64,000 nt of DNA, taken from contig NZ_JASFDV010000023.1 of NCBI RefSeq assembly GCF_030766825.1, positions 1 to 64,000 on the forward strand. Reading direction: 5' to 3'. Position 1 is the first letter of the stretch, and every line of letters begins with the position of its first letter. The notes below the pieces were generated by a model. That model ran no database searches and had not been told where the DNA came from. It worked only from the letters and a program-made list of their open reading frames with translations. The position numbers were made by a program, and so were the translations under genes. The DNA is from Nocardiopsis sp. CC223A (lineage in GTDB: Bacteria; Actinomycetota; Actinomycetes; Streptosporangiales; Streptosporangiaceae). Positions 43,817 to 52,249 of this stretch are shown in pieces.

Positions 43817-44476
43817 TCAGCCGGCGAACTCCCGCTCCAGCTCGGCCGCCCGCTCCACACGACGCGCGAACACATCGTTGGCCATCTCGTTCATCTTCTT
43901 CAACACCCGCTTGCGCTCCCGCGCCGACAACCGATCGATGTACAACCGACCCAACGTGTGATCGGTCTCATGCTGAAGGCACCGGGCGAAATACCCGCTC
44001 CCGCTCACCACCACCGGCTCCCCGTCCCGATCCACCCCGCGCACCGTCGCATGCTCCGCACGCCCCAACTCCGCATGCGGCCCCGGCACCGACAAACACC
44101 CCTCGCTCTCCACCACCACGGCATCATCGGGATCACGCTCGTCCAACACCGGATTCACCACATGCCCCACATGACGCACACCCTCATCATCAGGGCAGTC
44201 ATAAACGAACACCCGCAGGTCCACACCCACCTGGTTCGCCGCCAACCCCACACCCTCGGCCGCGTACATCGTCACGAACATGTCATCGATCAACCGGTGC
44301 AGCTCCCCGCCACCCAGCATCCGAGCCGGCACATCCCGATTACGACGGTGCAGCACATCCTCACCCGTCACCGTGATCCGCCGCACCGAACCCCGCGCCG
44401 CCTCCGGCGCCAACTCCGGGAAGTCGGCCACATCACGACCCTGAACAACGGCCGCCACCCGCGACTCATCCGGCAT
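43817..44476 (-). CDS. def: peptide deformylase
   Basis: 219 residues. The three conserved motifs are GVGLAANQVG (GxGxAAxQ), EGCLSVPG with the metal Cys, and QHETDHTLG with the HExxH pair. Removes N-formyl groups from nascent proteins. Slightly long N-terminus (about 45 residues before ITVTGEDVLHRRNRDV). No fmt gene is adjacent. Probably an additional PDF copy. Confidence 0.93.
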   Translation of the reverse strand: MPDESRVAAVVQGRDVADFPELAPEAARGSVRRITVTGEDVLHRRNRDVPARMLGGGELHRLIDDMFVTMYAAEGVGLAANQVGVDLRVFVYDCPDDEGVRHVGHVVNPVLDERDPDDAVVVESEGCLSVPGPHAELGRAEHATVRGVDRDGEPVVVSGSGYFARCLQHETDHTLGRLYIDRLSARERKRVLKKMNEMANDVFARRVERAAELEREFAG

Positions 44477-44569
44477 AGGGGTCCCACTCTCACAACGCGA
44501 TCACCGGCGGCGCACACCGCCGCACCACCCCGCAAAATAGCACGGAACCCCAGGTGGGCGACCACACGG

Positions 44570-45016
44570 TCAACGGAACCACGCATTGCCCTGCAACAGA
44601 CACCGCGCCAGATAATCACGCAACGACACCACCACCAACCGGCGCCGATCCGTCTCGTGGTCCCACACCACCACCCCCGGACCATAGTCCGTGTGCACAT
44701 AAGCGAACTGCGGACCCATGTCCGAATCCCCGAAGAAGATCATCTCGTCGAACGGCGCGTACAACTCCAGGTAATCCGGCTCACCCCGCATCGCCAGATT
44801 GTCCTCCACCAAACGCTGCGCACTCCACACCACCGCATCCCCGTACTCGTTGACCACACCGTCGGTCTCCCGCAGCAACGACGCCAACTCGAACGGCAAC
44901 GGCAGCATCAAACGCTTCTCGACCTCGGCCAACGCCGCCTCATCGGCCGGATCACGAAGATCGGCCTCCGGATACAACTCCAGAATCAGTTCACGCCACA
45001 CACCCACGATCATCAC
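44570..45016 (-). CDS. SMI1/KNR4 (SUKH)-family protein
   Basis: 148 residues. The SUKH pattern is clear: ALAEVEKRLMLPLPFELASLLRETDGVVNEYGDAVVWSAQRLVEDN, then DEMIFFGDSDMGPQFAYVHTDYGPGVVVWDHETDRRRLVVVSLRDYLARCL. Many bacterial SUKH proteins are immunity proteins for polymorphic toxins, but a single gene without a toxin does not prove that. ATG at 45016. Confidence 0.82.
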   Translation of the reverse strand: MMIVGVWRELILELYPEADLRDPADEAALAEVEKRLMLPLPFELASLLRETDGVVNEYGDAVVWSAQRLVEDNLAMRGEPDYLELYAPFDEMIFFGDSDMGPQFAYVHTDYGPGVVVWDHETDRRRLVVVSLRDYLARCLLQGNAWFR

Positions 45017-45230
45017 AGGTCATGCCAACACACGGGAAATCGTCGGCGGCGAGTTGCGCCAAAAACCCACACCCACCCAGCCCACAACCCACCCACAACC
45101 CACCGAACCACCCCGCACCCGACACCCCCGCACACCCACCACCAGGGGAGCCACCACCACCGACCACCCCACACCCGACACGCCACAATGGAACCCACCG
45201 CACACCAACGGAAGAGGACCGGCACCCACC

Positions 45231-46499
45231 ATGGCCACCGCACACCACCACCGCGCAGGCCCCCTCACCACCCTCGCCTACCTCTTCCTCCTCCTCTCCC
45301 AGAACATCGCCGCCCTCCTCCTACTCCCCCTCGTCATCGCCTCCGCCGTCCTCTCCCTCGTCTGGATCGGCCTCCCCTTCATCATCCTCACCGGACACCT
45401 CCTGCGAACCCTCGCCGACAGCCAACGCCGCACCCTCACCCACCTCGACCACCACCGCCCCGTCCACTCCGGCTACCGCCCCCTACCCACCACCGGCATC
45501 AACCGCCGCGCCAGCATCATCATCACCGACCCCGCCACCTGGAAAGACCTCCTCTGGCTCATCACCGGAACCGTCAACATCCTCCTCATCGCCCTCCCCA
45601 TCACCCTCATCGGCCACGGCACCTACCAAACCCTCCACGCCCTCAACCTCACCGGCAACACCCCCATCTACGGCACCTACACCCCCACCGACACCACCGA
45701 ACACCTCCTCCTCCTCATCCCCGCCACCCTCCTCATCACCCTCGGACTCATCCTCGCCACCCCCGCCCTACGCCTCTACACCACCTTCAACCGCATCCTC
45801 CTCCAACCCTCCGAAAAAGCCCGCCTCACCGCCCGCGTCGCCCACCTCGCCACCAGCCGCGCCAACACCATCGACACCCAGGCAGCCGAAATCCGCCGCA
45901 TCGAACGCGACCTCCACGACGGCGCCCAAGCCCGCCTCGTCGCCCTCGGCATGAACCTCGGCATGGCCGAACAGATCGTCGAACACGACCCCGCCACCGC
46001 CCGCACCATGCTCGCCGAAGCCCGCGAGACCACCCGCACCGCCCTCATCGAACTCCGCGACCTCGTCCGCGGCATCCACCCACCCGTCCTCGTCGAACGC
46101 GGACTCCACGGCGCCGTCCACGCCCTCGCCCTCACCCACCACCTCCCCATCACCGTCACCGTCACCCTCCCCGGCCGCCCCGCCGACCCCGTCGAATCCG
46201 CCGCCTACTTCGCCATCGCCGAACTCCTCACCAACACCGCCAAACACGCCGACGCCACCCACGCATGGGTCCACATCAACCACGGCAACGACCGCCTCGT
46301 CATCACCGTCACCGACAACGGCCACGGCGGCGCCGACGCCGCCCCCGGCAGCGGACTCGCCGGCATCCGCCGCCGCATCGACGCCTTCGATGGCACGATG
46401 AACATCACCAGCCCCGCAGGCGGACCCACCATCGTCACCCTGGAGATCCCATGCGCGTTGTCATCGCCGAAGACCTCGCCCTCCTCCGAGAAGGACTGA
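45231..46499 (+). CDS. histidine kinase (HisKA_3 type) with sensor-domain membrane region
   Basis: 422 residues from ATG 45231. Four membrane segments, paired (LLLPLVIASAVLSLVWIGLPFIILTGHLL and LLLIPATLLITLGLILATPA among them). The phospho-acceptor helix IRRIERDLHDGAQARLVALGMNLGMAEQ contains the ERDLHDGAQ motif. The ATPase: FAIAELLTNTAKHADATHAWV, ITVTDNGHGGADAAPGSGLAGIRRRIDAFDG. The last 16 codons overlap the next gene, giving a frame-derived tail CALSSPKTSPSSEKD. Confidence 0.9.
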   Translation: MATAHHHRAGPLTTLAYLFLLLSQNIAALLLLPLVIASAVLSLVWIGLPFIILTGHLLRTLADSQRRTLTHLDHHRPVHSGYRPLPTTGINRRASIIITDPATWKDLLWLITGTVNILLIALPITLIGHGTYQTLHALNLTGNTPIYGTYTPTDTTEHLLLLIPATLLITLGLILATPALRLYTTFNRILLQPSEKARLTARVAHLATSRANTIDTQAAEIRRIERDLHDGAQARLVALGMNLGMAEQIVEHDPATARTMLAEARETTRTALIELRDLVRGIHPPVLVERGLHGAVHALALTHHLPITVTVTLPGRPADPVESAAYFAIAELLTNTAKHADATHAWVHINHGNDRLVITVTDNGHGGADAAPGSGLAGIRRRIDAFDGTMNITSPAGGPTIVTLEIPCALSSPKTSPSSEKD

Positions 46500-47098
46500 T
46501 CAAACTCCTCCAAGCCCACGACTTCACCGTCGTCGCCGCCGTCGACAACGGCCCCGACCTCCACAAAGCCCTCACCGACCACCGCCCCGACGTCGCCGTC
46601 GTCGACGTCCGCCTCCCCCCCACCTTCACCGACGAAGGCCTCCAGGCCGCCATCTCCGCCCGCACCCAGATCCCCGGCCTGCCCATCCTCGTCCTGTCCC
46701 AACACGTCGAACAGCTCTACGCCCGCGAACTCCTCTCCGACGACACCGGCGGCGTCGGCTACCTCCTCAAAGACCGCGTCTTCGACATCGGCCAATTCAT
46801 CGAAGCCGTCCGCCGCGTCGCCGCCGGCGGCACCGCCATGGACCCCGCCGTCATCTCCCAACTCCTCGCCCGCCAGGACACCCAGGGCCCCCTCGGCCAA
46901 CTCACCCCCCGCGAACGCGAAGTCCTCTCCGAAATGGCCGAAGGCCGCTCCAACTCCGCCATCGCCGGACGCCTCTACATCACCGAAAAAGCCGTCAGCA
47001 AACACATCAACAACATCTTCACCAAACTCGACCTACCCCCCTCCTCCGACGACAGCCGCCGCGTCCTGGCCGTCCTCGCCTACCTCAACGGCCAATAG
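46451..47098 (+). CDS. LuxR-type response regulator, partner of the kinase
   Basis: 215 residues. The receiver: RVVIAEDLALLREGLIKLLQAHDFTVVAAVDNGPDL, phosphoryl Asp in VAVVDVRLPPTFTDEGL, Ser in LVLSQHVEQLY, Lys in YLLKDRV. The helix-turn-helix: LTPREREVLSEMAEGRSNSAIAGRLYITEKAVSKHINNIFTKLDLP. The start lies 49 bp inside the kinase gene, so coupling is tight. Confidence 0.92.
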   Translation: MRVVIAEDLALLREGLIKLLQAHDFTVVAAVDNGPDLHKALTDHRPDVAVVDVRLPPTFTDEGLQAAISARTQIPGLPILVLSQHVEQLYARELLSDDTGGVGYLLKDRVFDIGQFIEAVRRVAAGGTAMDPAVISQLLARQDTQGPLGQLTPREREVLSEMAEGRSNSAIAGRLYITEKAVSKHINNIFTKLDLPPSSDDSRRVLAVLAYLNGQ

Positions 47099-47105
47099 AC
47101 ACAAC

Positions 47106-47139
47106 GAAAAGGGCCCCGGGACTTCACGCCCCGGGGCCC
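47106..47139. terminator. bidirectional intrinsic terminator
   Basis: GGGCCCCGGG (47111-47120) pairs with CCCGGGGCCC ending at 47139, loop about 9 bases; AAAA just before it gives a T-run for the minus-strand gene ending at 47155. Confidence 0.8.
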
Positions 47140-47154
47140 TGCGCACACCCGCCC

Positions 47155-49134
47155 CTACTGCTCCCGACGCACCCGGTACAACCCGTCGATCTCCTCCGAG
47201 AACGCCCTCAGCACCGCCTCACGCCGCAACTCACCCGACGGATGCACCAACCCCGACTGCACCGTGAACTCCTCCGCCAACACATGGAACGACCGCACCG
47301 CCAAATGCCGCGGCACACTCCGATTGGCCTCGTACACCAACCCCTGCACCTCCCGCAGCAGATCCCGATCCCCCGCGATCTCCTCCGGCGCCATCGACAA
47401 CGGCCGACCGTTCACCAACCGCCAGTACTCCAACTGATCCCGCACCAACGTGATCAACGCACTCGCGAAAGGCCGACCCTCCACGATCACCAACACCTGA
47501 CTGATCAACGGATGCGACCGCAACCGCCCCTCGAACCCCGCCACCAACTCCGCATCCGACACCACCTGCGGCTGCTCGGCCTCCACCACCGGGAACGCCA
47601 ACGTCGCATCCGGCTCCGGCACCGGACGCTCCACCACAGGCTCCTCCACCTCCACGGCCTCCACCACCGGAGCGGCCTCCACCGCAGGACGCGCCCCCCC
47701 GGCCGAGAACCGACCCGGCACCGCCTCCACCGCGGCCTGCGCCCGCAACCGGCCCCTCACCGACACGAACCCGTCACCGTCCACCGACCCCGCGAACCCC
47801 GTCGCCAACCACCCCTCACGAAACGCCGACCGCGTCCCGGCCTCATCACCCCAGTACCCCGCGAACACCGCACCACCGCGCACATGGGCCTCACCCTCAC
47901 GCGACACCCACACCTCGCGCCCCTCCAACGCACGACCCACAGAACCCGGCACCCGCGCCCCCACCGCGTTCGCCGCGAACACCCCCGCCGTCTCCGCCGT
48001 ACCGAACACCTGCATCACCGGCACCCCCACACCCCCGTAGAAGGAGTCCAACCGGTCCGACAACCCACCGCCCCAGCACACCACCAGATGCGCCCGGTCC
48101 CCCAACACCTCCCGCACCTTCGCGAACTGCCAGTCGTACATCGACCGCGACAACCGCTGCCACGCACTCTTCTTCGGCGAACGATCGAACTGCACCGCCG
48201 CATCCACCGCGGAATTGAACGTCCCCAACGAATCCCACCCCGTCGACCGGGCGCTCCCCCGCTCCCCCTCGAAGACCTCCTCCAACACCCCCGCACCGCA
48301 CACCAACACCGACGGCCCGAACCCCCGCACCCGATCCAGGAACCGACCACCGCCCCCCAACCCCAACCGCACCCGACCCACCACACACGCCAACACCGTC
48401 GCCAGCCCCTGAATCTGCGACAACGCCGCATCCGACAGAGCCGTCGCCTTCCCCGGCCCCAGCTCCGCCACCCGCGGACCCAACCGATCCACCAGATCGG
48501 CCGCAGCCCCCACCAGCGCACCGTGCGACAACGCCACCCCGCGCATCCACCGCGACACCGTGCTCACCGGATACAGCACCACCGCCACATCCTCCGGCTC
48601 CGTCGCATCCCGACGGAACCGCACCGACGAAGCATCCATGTACGCACCCAACGACACGATCTCCGCCAAACCCGGCTCGAACCGCCACACCCGGCCCAGA
48701 TCCGGCAGCTCCCGCTGCAACGCCGCCACCGCCCGCAGCGGACCCTCACCCTCCACCACAGCAGCCGCAGGACGCGTCTGACGCACCGCATGCACCACAC
48801 GCTCCGGCGCAGCCGACACCGGCAACGGCACCAACACCGCCCGCACCGACCACACCGCGAACGCCAACCGCACCCAATCCAGGTGATCGGCGCACATCAC
48901 CAACACCCGGTCGCCCTCACCCACACCGGCGGCCACCAACCCCTTGGCCACCCCCGTCACATCCGTCGCGAACGCCCCCGCGCTCACCGACACCCACCGA
49001 CCGCCCCGACGCCCCTCCTCCGGCACCGAGAACAACTCCGCATGCGCATCCTCGGTCGCCGTCGCGTAGACCAGGTCGCTCAACCCGGACACCCGCCGGG
49101 CCCATCCACCGGGGCCGACACTCGCCTCGCCCAT
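47155..49134 (-). CDS. degenerate long-chain acyl-CoA ligase-like (ANL) protein
   Basis: 659 residues with the whole FadD15-like architecture: VSVSAGAFATDVTGVAKGLVAAGVGEGDRVLVMCADHLDWVRLAFAVWSVRAVLVPL, FGTAETAGVFAANAVGARVPGSVGRAL, and C-terminal LLREVQGLVYEANRSVPRHLAVRSFHVLAEEF. However, the AMP-binding P-loop YTSGTTGxPKG reads YPVSTVSRWMRG, the TGD motif reads TGF, and the C-terminal catalytic lysine region LKLKR reads ELRREAV. An insert (residues about 490-545) is acidic and proline-rich. Adenylation activity is doubtful; a structural or regulatory role is possible. Confidence 0.8.
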   Translation of the reverse strand: MGEASVGPGGWARRVSGLSDLVYATATEDAHAELFSVPEEGRRGGRWVSVSAGAFATDVTGVAKGLVAAGVGEGDRVLVMCADHLDWVRLAFAVWSVRAVLVPLPVSAAPERVVHAVRQTRPAAAVVEGEGPLRAVAALQRELPDLGRVWRFEPGLAEIVSLGAYMDASSVRFRRDATEPEDVAVVLYPVSTVSRWMRGVALSHGALVGAAADLVDRLGPRVAELGPGKATALSDAALSQIQGLATVLACVVGRVRLGLGGGGRFLDRVRGFGPSVLVCGAGVLEEVFEGERGSARSTGWDSLGTFNSAVDAAVQFDRSPKKSAWQRLSRSMYDWQFAKVREVLGDRAHLVVCWGGGLSDRLDSFYGGVGVPVMQVFGTAETAGVFAANAVGARVPGSVGRALEGREVWVSREGEAHVRGGAVFAGYWGDEAGTRSAFREGWLATGFAGSVDGDGFVSVRGRLRAQAAVEAVPGRFSAGGARPAVEAAPVVEAVEVEEPVVERPVPEPDATLAFPVVEAEQPQVVSDAELVAGFEGRLRSHPLISQVLVIVEGRPFASALITLVRDQLEYWRLVNGRPLSMAPEEIAGDRDLLREVQGLVYEANRSVPRHLAVRSFHVLAEEFTVQSGLVHPSGELRREAVLRAFSEEIDGLYRVRREQ

Positions 49135-49215
49135 GACCACAGACCACTCATCCTCAAACAGCGTCGAAGAGCACGGACCCCACCGGCCCGCACAGAAAAG
49201 ACATCCCGCACCAAG

Positions 49216-49233
49216 GGGGAAATAGTTCCCCTA
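49216..49233. promoter_or_regulatory. short GGGGAA / TTCCCC hairpin upstream of acyl-CoA ligase-like gene
   Basis: GGGGAA, ATAG, TTCCCC in the intergenic region between the ligase-like gene start and the MFS gene end. May be an operator or leader hairpin. Role unknown. Confidence 0.3.
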
Positions 49234-49287
49234 CAATGCCCAACCTCCCCCGCCCACGGCAACATGGAGAGAGCCACAAAACACCAA

Positions 49288-49321
49288 GGCCCCACAACCC
49301 CTGACATGGGGTCATGGGGCC
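49288..49321 (-). terminator. nested hairpin after MFS gene
   Basis: GGCCCC and GGGGCC enclose an inner CCCC/GGGG pair (49288-49321). It lies 19 bp beyond the MFS stop codon (49340) and may terminate that transcript. Confidence 0.5.
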
Positions 49322-49339
49322 AATGGGCACCCGCACCGA

Positions 49340-50614
49340 TCACACCCGCGCACGCACCGCCGAACGCACCGTCCACACGAACGACACACCCGCCAACACC
49401 GCGGCACCTACCATCACCACGGCCATACTCACCAACGACGCCTCACCCGACGGCGTCAACCCGGCCAACGCCGCCACACCACCGCCCAGAGCGAACTGCA
49501 ACGCACCCATCAGCGCCGACGCCGTACCCGCCACCGCAGCCGGCTGACCGTCCAACGCCGTCACCGTCGCATTGGGCATGATGAAACCCGTACTGAACAT
49601 CATCAACGCCAGCAACCCCACCACCAGCCACAACGACTCCACACCCACCAGAGCCGCCACCAACAGACCCGACACCGCCGACAAACCCACCACCAGGCCC
49701 AGACCCAGACGCCGCAACGTCTCCATCCGACCCACCAAGAACCCGTTCACCTGCGTCCCCGCCAACATCCCCAGCGAGTTCACCGCGAACAACCACGCAT
49801 AGGTCTGCGCCGACACCCCCAGCTCCTGCTGCGCCACGAACGAGAACGCCGACACATACGTGAACAACATCCCGAAACCCAGACCCAACGTCAGCACCGG
49901 CCCCACGAACCGCGCCTGACGCACCAACCCCACCACCGTCGCACCCAGCACCCGCGGCCCCTGCGCACGCCGCTCCGCCACCGGCAACGACTCCGGCAAC
50001 CACACCAGCACCAGCACGAAGCTCACCGCCGACATCGCCGCCAGCACCCAAAAACTCAACTGCCACGGACCCACCAGCAACAACTGCGCACCCGCCAACG
50101 GCGCCAACAACGGGGCCAGCATCATCACCAGCGCCAACCGCGAGAAGAACCGCACCGCGTCATCGCCCTTGAACAGGTCCCGCACCACCGCACGCGAGAT
50201 CACCGCACCCGCGGCACCGGCCACACCCTGCACGAACCGCAACGCCACGAACAACGTCACATCCGGCACGAACACGCACAGCACCGACGTCACCGTGAAC
50301 ACCGCACCGCCCACCAGCAGCGGAACCCGCCGCCCCCAGGCATCGCTCATCGGACCGATCACCAGCTGGCCGACCGCCAACCCCAACATGATCGACGTCA
50401 ACGTCAACTGGATCTGCGCCTCCGAGGCCCGCAAATCCTCGGCGATCTGCGGAAACGCCGGCAGGTACATGTCGGTCGCCAACGGACCCACCGCCGCCAG
50501 CACACCCAGCACCAGGACCAGCAGCACCACCGACCGGCGCGCACGCGCCACCGGCGGCGCACCCTCGGCCGCCACCGGCCCGGGCACCGTGTCAGGGGAG
50601 TTCGGGGACTGCAC
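49340..50614 (-). CDS. Bcr/CflA-family MFS drug exporter
   Basis: 424 residues from GTG 50614 (GGAG 6 bases upstream). Twelve predicted helices. The family hallmarks are present: VGPLATDMYLPAFPQIAEDLRASEAQIQLTLTSIMLGLAVGQLVIGPMSDAWGRRVPLLVGGAVFTV, then LRFVQGVAGAAGAVISRAVVRDLF. Such proteins export chloramphenicol, bicyclomycin, sulfonamides and related drugs by proton antiport; the substrate here is unknown. The 5' leader carries a possible attenuator (see entry at 50656). Confidence 0.92.
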   Translation of the reverse strand: MQSPNSPDTVPGPVAAEGAPPVARARRSVVLLVLVLGVLAAVGPLATDMYLPAFPQIAEDLRASEAQIQLTLTSIMLGLAVGQLVIGPMSDAWGRRVPLLVGGAVFTVTSVLCVFVPDVTLFVALRFVQGVAGAAGAVISRAVVRDLFKGDDAVRFFSRLALVMMLAPLLAPLAGAQLLLVGPWQLSFWVLAAMSAVSFVLVLVWLPESLPVAERRAQGPRVLGATVVGLVRQARFVGPVLTLGLGFGMLFTYVSAFSFVAQQELGVSAQTYAWLFAVNSLGMLAGTQVNGFLVGRMETLRRLGLGLVVGLSAVSGLLVAALVGVESLWLVVGLLALMMFSTGFIMPNATVTALDGQPAAVAGTASALMGALQFALGGGVAALAGLTPSGEASLVSMAVVMVGAAVLAGVSFVWTVRSAVRARV

Positions 50615-50655
50615 AGGCCACTCCAAAGGATCTCGACGGGATCGAGGAAGAGAGT

Positions 50656-50712
50656 TCACAGAAACGAGAAGGGCCCCGGCACGTGGGAGCGCGACCAGGG
50701 GAGCCACTCCAT
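50656..50712 (-). promoter_or_regulatory. possible leader peptide and attenuator before MFS exporter
   Basis: A short frame, ATG 50712 to TGA 50656, encodes MEWLPWSRSHVPGPFSFL. The RNA can fold GGGTCCCGGTG (complement of 50718-50728) with CGTGCCGGGGCCC (complement of 50671-50683), the second arm lying inside the short frame. A T-rich stretch (CTTCTCGTTTCT) follows the second arm. Ribosome stalling in the short frame would open the hairpin. This is an inference from sequence only. Confidence 0.4.
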
Positions 50713-50787
50713 CCCAACACCGGGACCCGCGAAAAATCTCCTTCAATAACCCCGAAACACCTGTGACATCCGTTACGGCACGGCACG

Positions 50788-51222
50788 CTACCTTACGAGT
50801 CGGTCCAGCAACCGCTCCACCTCGACCGCCGGATCCTCCGTCAACCCCCCGTGGATCGGCCCCGGCTGCACGATCGTGCTCCGCGGCGCCGTCAACCACC
50901 GGAACCGCTGCCCGGGCCGCTCCCGGCCCGCGGCACCCGCCACCGCACCACCCCGGCACAGGGCCTCCACGGCCTCCAGCGCACGCCGCACCCCGGCCAC
51001 GTCCACCCCCGGGTCCAACGCCAGCAGCCGGGCCTCGTCCACCTCGGCACGGGCCGCCAGGAACGCCCGCTCCTGGCAGTACAGGATCACCCCGGCGTTC
51101 ACGCACTCACCGCGCTCCACCCGCGGGACCACCCGCAGCAGCGCGTACTCGAACACCGCCCGGTCGCGGTCCTCGCCGACCCGGCCCGTCGTCACCGCAT
51201 CGCTGTACCTGCGCACGCTCAC
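50788..51222 (-). CDS. DUF3037 protein
   Basis: 144 residues from GTG 51222. FEYALLRVVPRVERGECVNAGVILYCQERAFLAARAEVDEARLLALDPGVDVAGVRRALEAVEALCRGG matches DUF3037. The start overlaps the stop of the HipA-like kinase gene by 4 bases (GTGA), so the two are translationally coupled, as is common for this pair. DUF3037 proteins are of unknown function; the arrangement resembles a kinase with an accessory or antidote-like partner. Confidence 0.88.
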   Translation of the reverse strand: MSVRRYSDAVTTGRVGEDRDRAVFEYALLRVVPRVERGECVNAGVILYCQERAFLAARAEVDEARLLALDPGVDVAGVRRALEAVEALCRGGAVAGAAGRERPGQRFRWLTAPRSTIVQPGPIHGGLTEDPAVEVERLLDRLVR

Positions 51223-51983
51223 CGCTCCACCTCCGGCAGCCACGAACGGTCCGACACCCGAGCGGCCAGATGGCGCACGTACGCCTCCCGCACCGCCTCC
51301 GGGGAACCGAACCCCGGCTCGCCCGCCAGCCACACGTCGGGCACCAGACCCACCACGTCCCGCAGCAGCTCCTCGGTCACCAACGGCGCGAACGCGGCGT
51401 CGGCGGCCGCCAGATCCGGCGACGACGGCAGCAGGACGTGGTCGGAGGCGTCATAGGCGCGACCGACGAAACGGTCCGCGTTGGCCCAGGAGTGGTGGAA
51501 GATCAGCGTCGCACCGTGGTCGATCAGGTACGGCTCCCCGTGCCACACCACCATGTTCGGGTTGCGCCACGACCGGTCGACGTTGCCGGTCAGCGCGTCG
51601 AACCACAGCACGCGGCCGGCGAACCCGGGGTCCACCCCGAAGGCGAGCGGGTCGAACCCCAGCGAACCCGGCAGGAAGTCCATCCCAAGGTTGAGACCGC
51701 CGCTGGCCTTGAGCAGCTCCTGCACCTCCTGGTCGGGCTCGCCCCGCGCGATGACCGCGTCGAAGTCCACCAGGGCCAGCTCCGGAACGGGCAGTCCCAG
51801 CGCGCGCCCCAGTTCACCGGAGATGATCTCGGCGACCAGTGTCTTGCGCCCCTGGCCCGCCCCGATGAACTTCACGACGTACATGCCGAGGTCGTCGGCC
51901 TCGACGAGTCCGGGCAGCGAACCGCCCTCGCGCAGCGGTAGGACGTACCGCGTGCCTGTCACTTCTTTCAGCGCCTTCACCAC
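51219..51983 (-). CDS. HipA-family kinase (HipA_2-like)
   Basis: About 254 residues from GTG 51983 (or 51980). RYVLPLREGGSLPGLVEADDLGMYVVKFIGAGQGRKTLVAEIISGELGRALGLPVPELALVDFD is the nucleotide lobe with the conserved VVKF lysine. VLWFDALTGNVDRSWRNPNMVVWHGEPYLIDHGATLIFHHSW carries the HipA-type catalytic D-x-x-x-N-x-D-R and metal-binding IDHG. No HipB-type helix-turn-helix is beside it; instead it overlaps DUF3037. Whether it acts as a toxin is unknown. Confidence 0.85.
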   Translation of the reverse strand: MVKALKEVTGTRYVLPLREGGSLPGLVEADDLGMYVVKFIGAGQGRKTLVAEIISGELGRALGLPVPELALVDFDAVIARGEPDQEVQELLKASGGLNLGMDFLPGSLGFDPLAFGVDPGFAGRVLWFDALTGNVDRSWRNPNMVVWHGEPYLIDHGATLIFHHSWANADRFVGRAYDASDHVLLPSSPDLAAADAAFAPLVTEELLRDVVGLVPDVWLAGEPGFGSPEAVREAYVRHLAARVSDRSWLPEVER

Positions 51984-52122
51984 GCCGAACAGCCTAGGAC
52001 CCCGCCGACCCTTCCCATCACCGGCGGCGGCCGTTCCCGGCCCCGCTACGGGCCGCTGAGCGCGTTCTCGCGGCCGGCCCCGGGGCCGCGACACGCCGAT
52101 ACCCCCTTCACTCCGGGGCTTG

Positions 52123-52159
52123 GGAAGGAGGGTGCGGCGTAGCCGCACTCCTTCTTTTT
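52123..52159 (+). terminator. hairpin with T-run in plus orientation
   Basis: GAAGGAGGGTGCGGC (52124-52138), loop GTA, GCCGCACTCCTTC (52142-52154) with a two-base bulge, then TTTTT. It looks like an intrinsic terminator for plus-strand transcription, though the genes on both sides lie on the minus strand. Next to it (52160-52215) is an AT-rich stretch that could be the promoter of the HipA-like gene. Confidence 0.5.
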
Positions 52160-52249
52160 CGTCGTGTTGGCTTTTACAGTGAGGTCGCGCCGCCTTTACG
52201 ACGTAGATTTATATGATCCGGCCGAGGCCGCGCCGGCCGCCGGGGGGCG

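Noticed and set aside
42836..47098. A 1420-codon open frame across soxR, rnhA, def, SUKH and the kinase region
   Set aside because: It is a GC-driven shadow frame; the product is a low-complexity Arg/His/Pro mix, and the well-conserved genes on both strands explain the same bases. Only its last part is the true response regulator.
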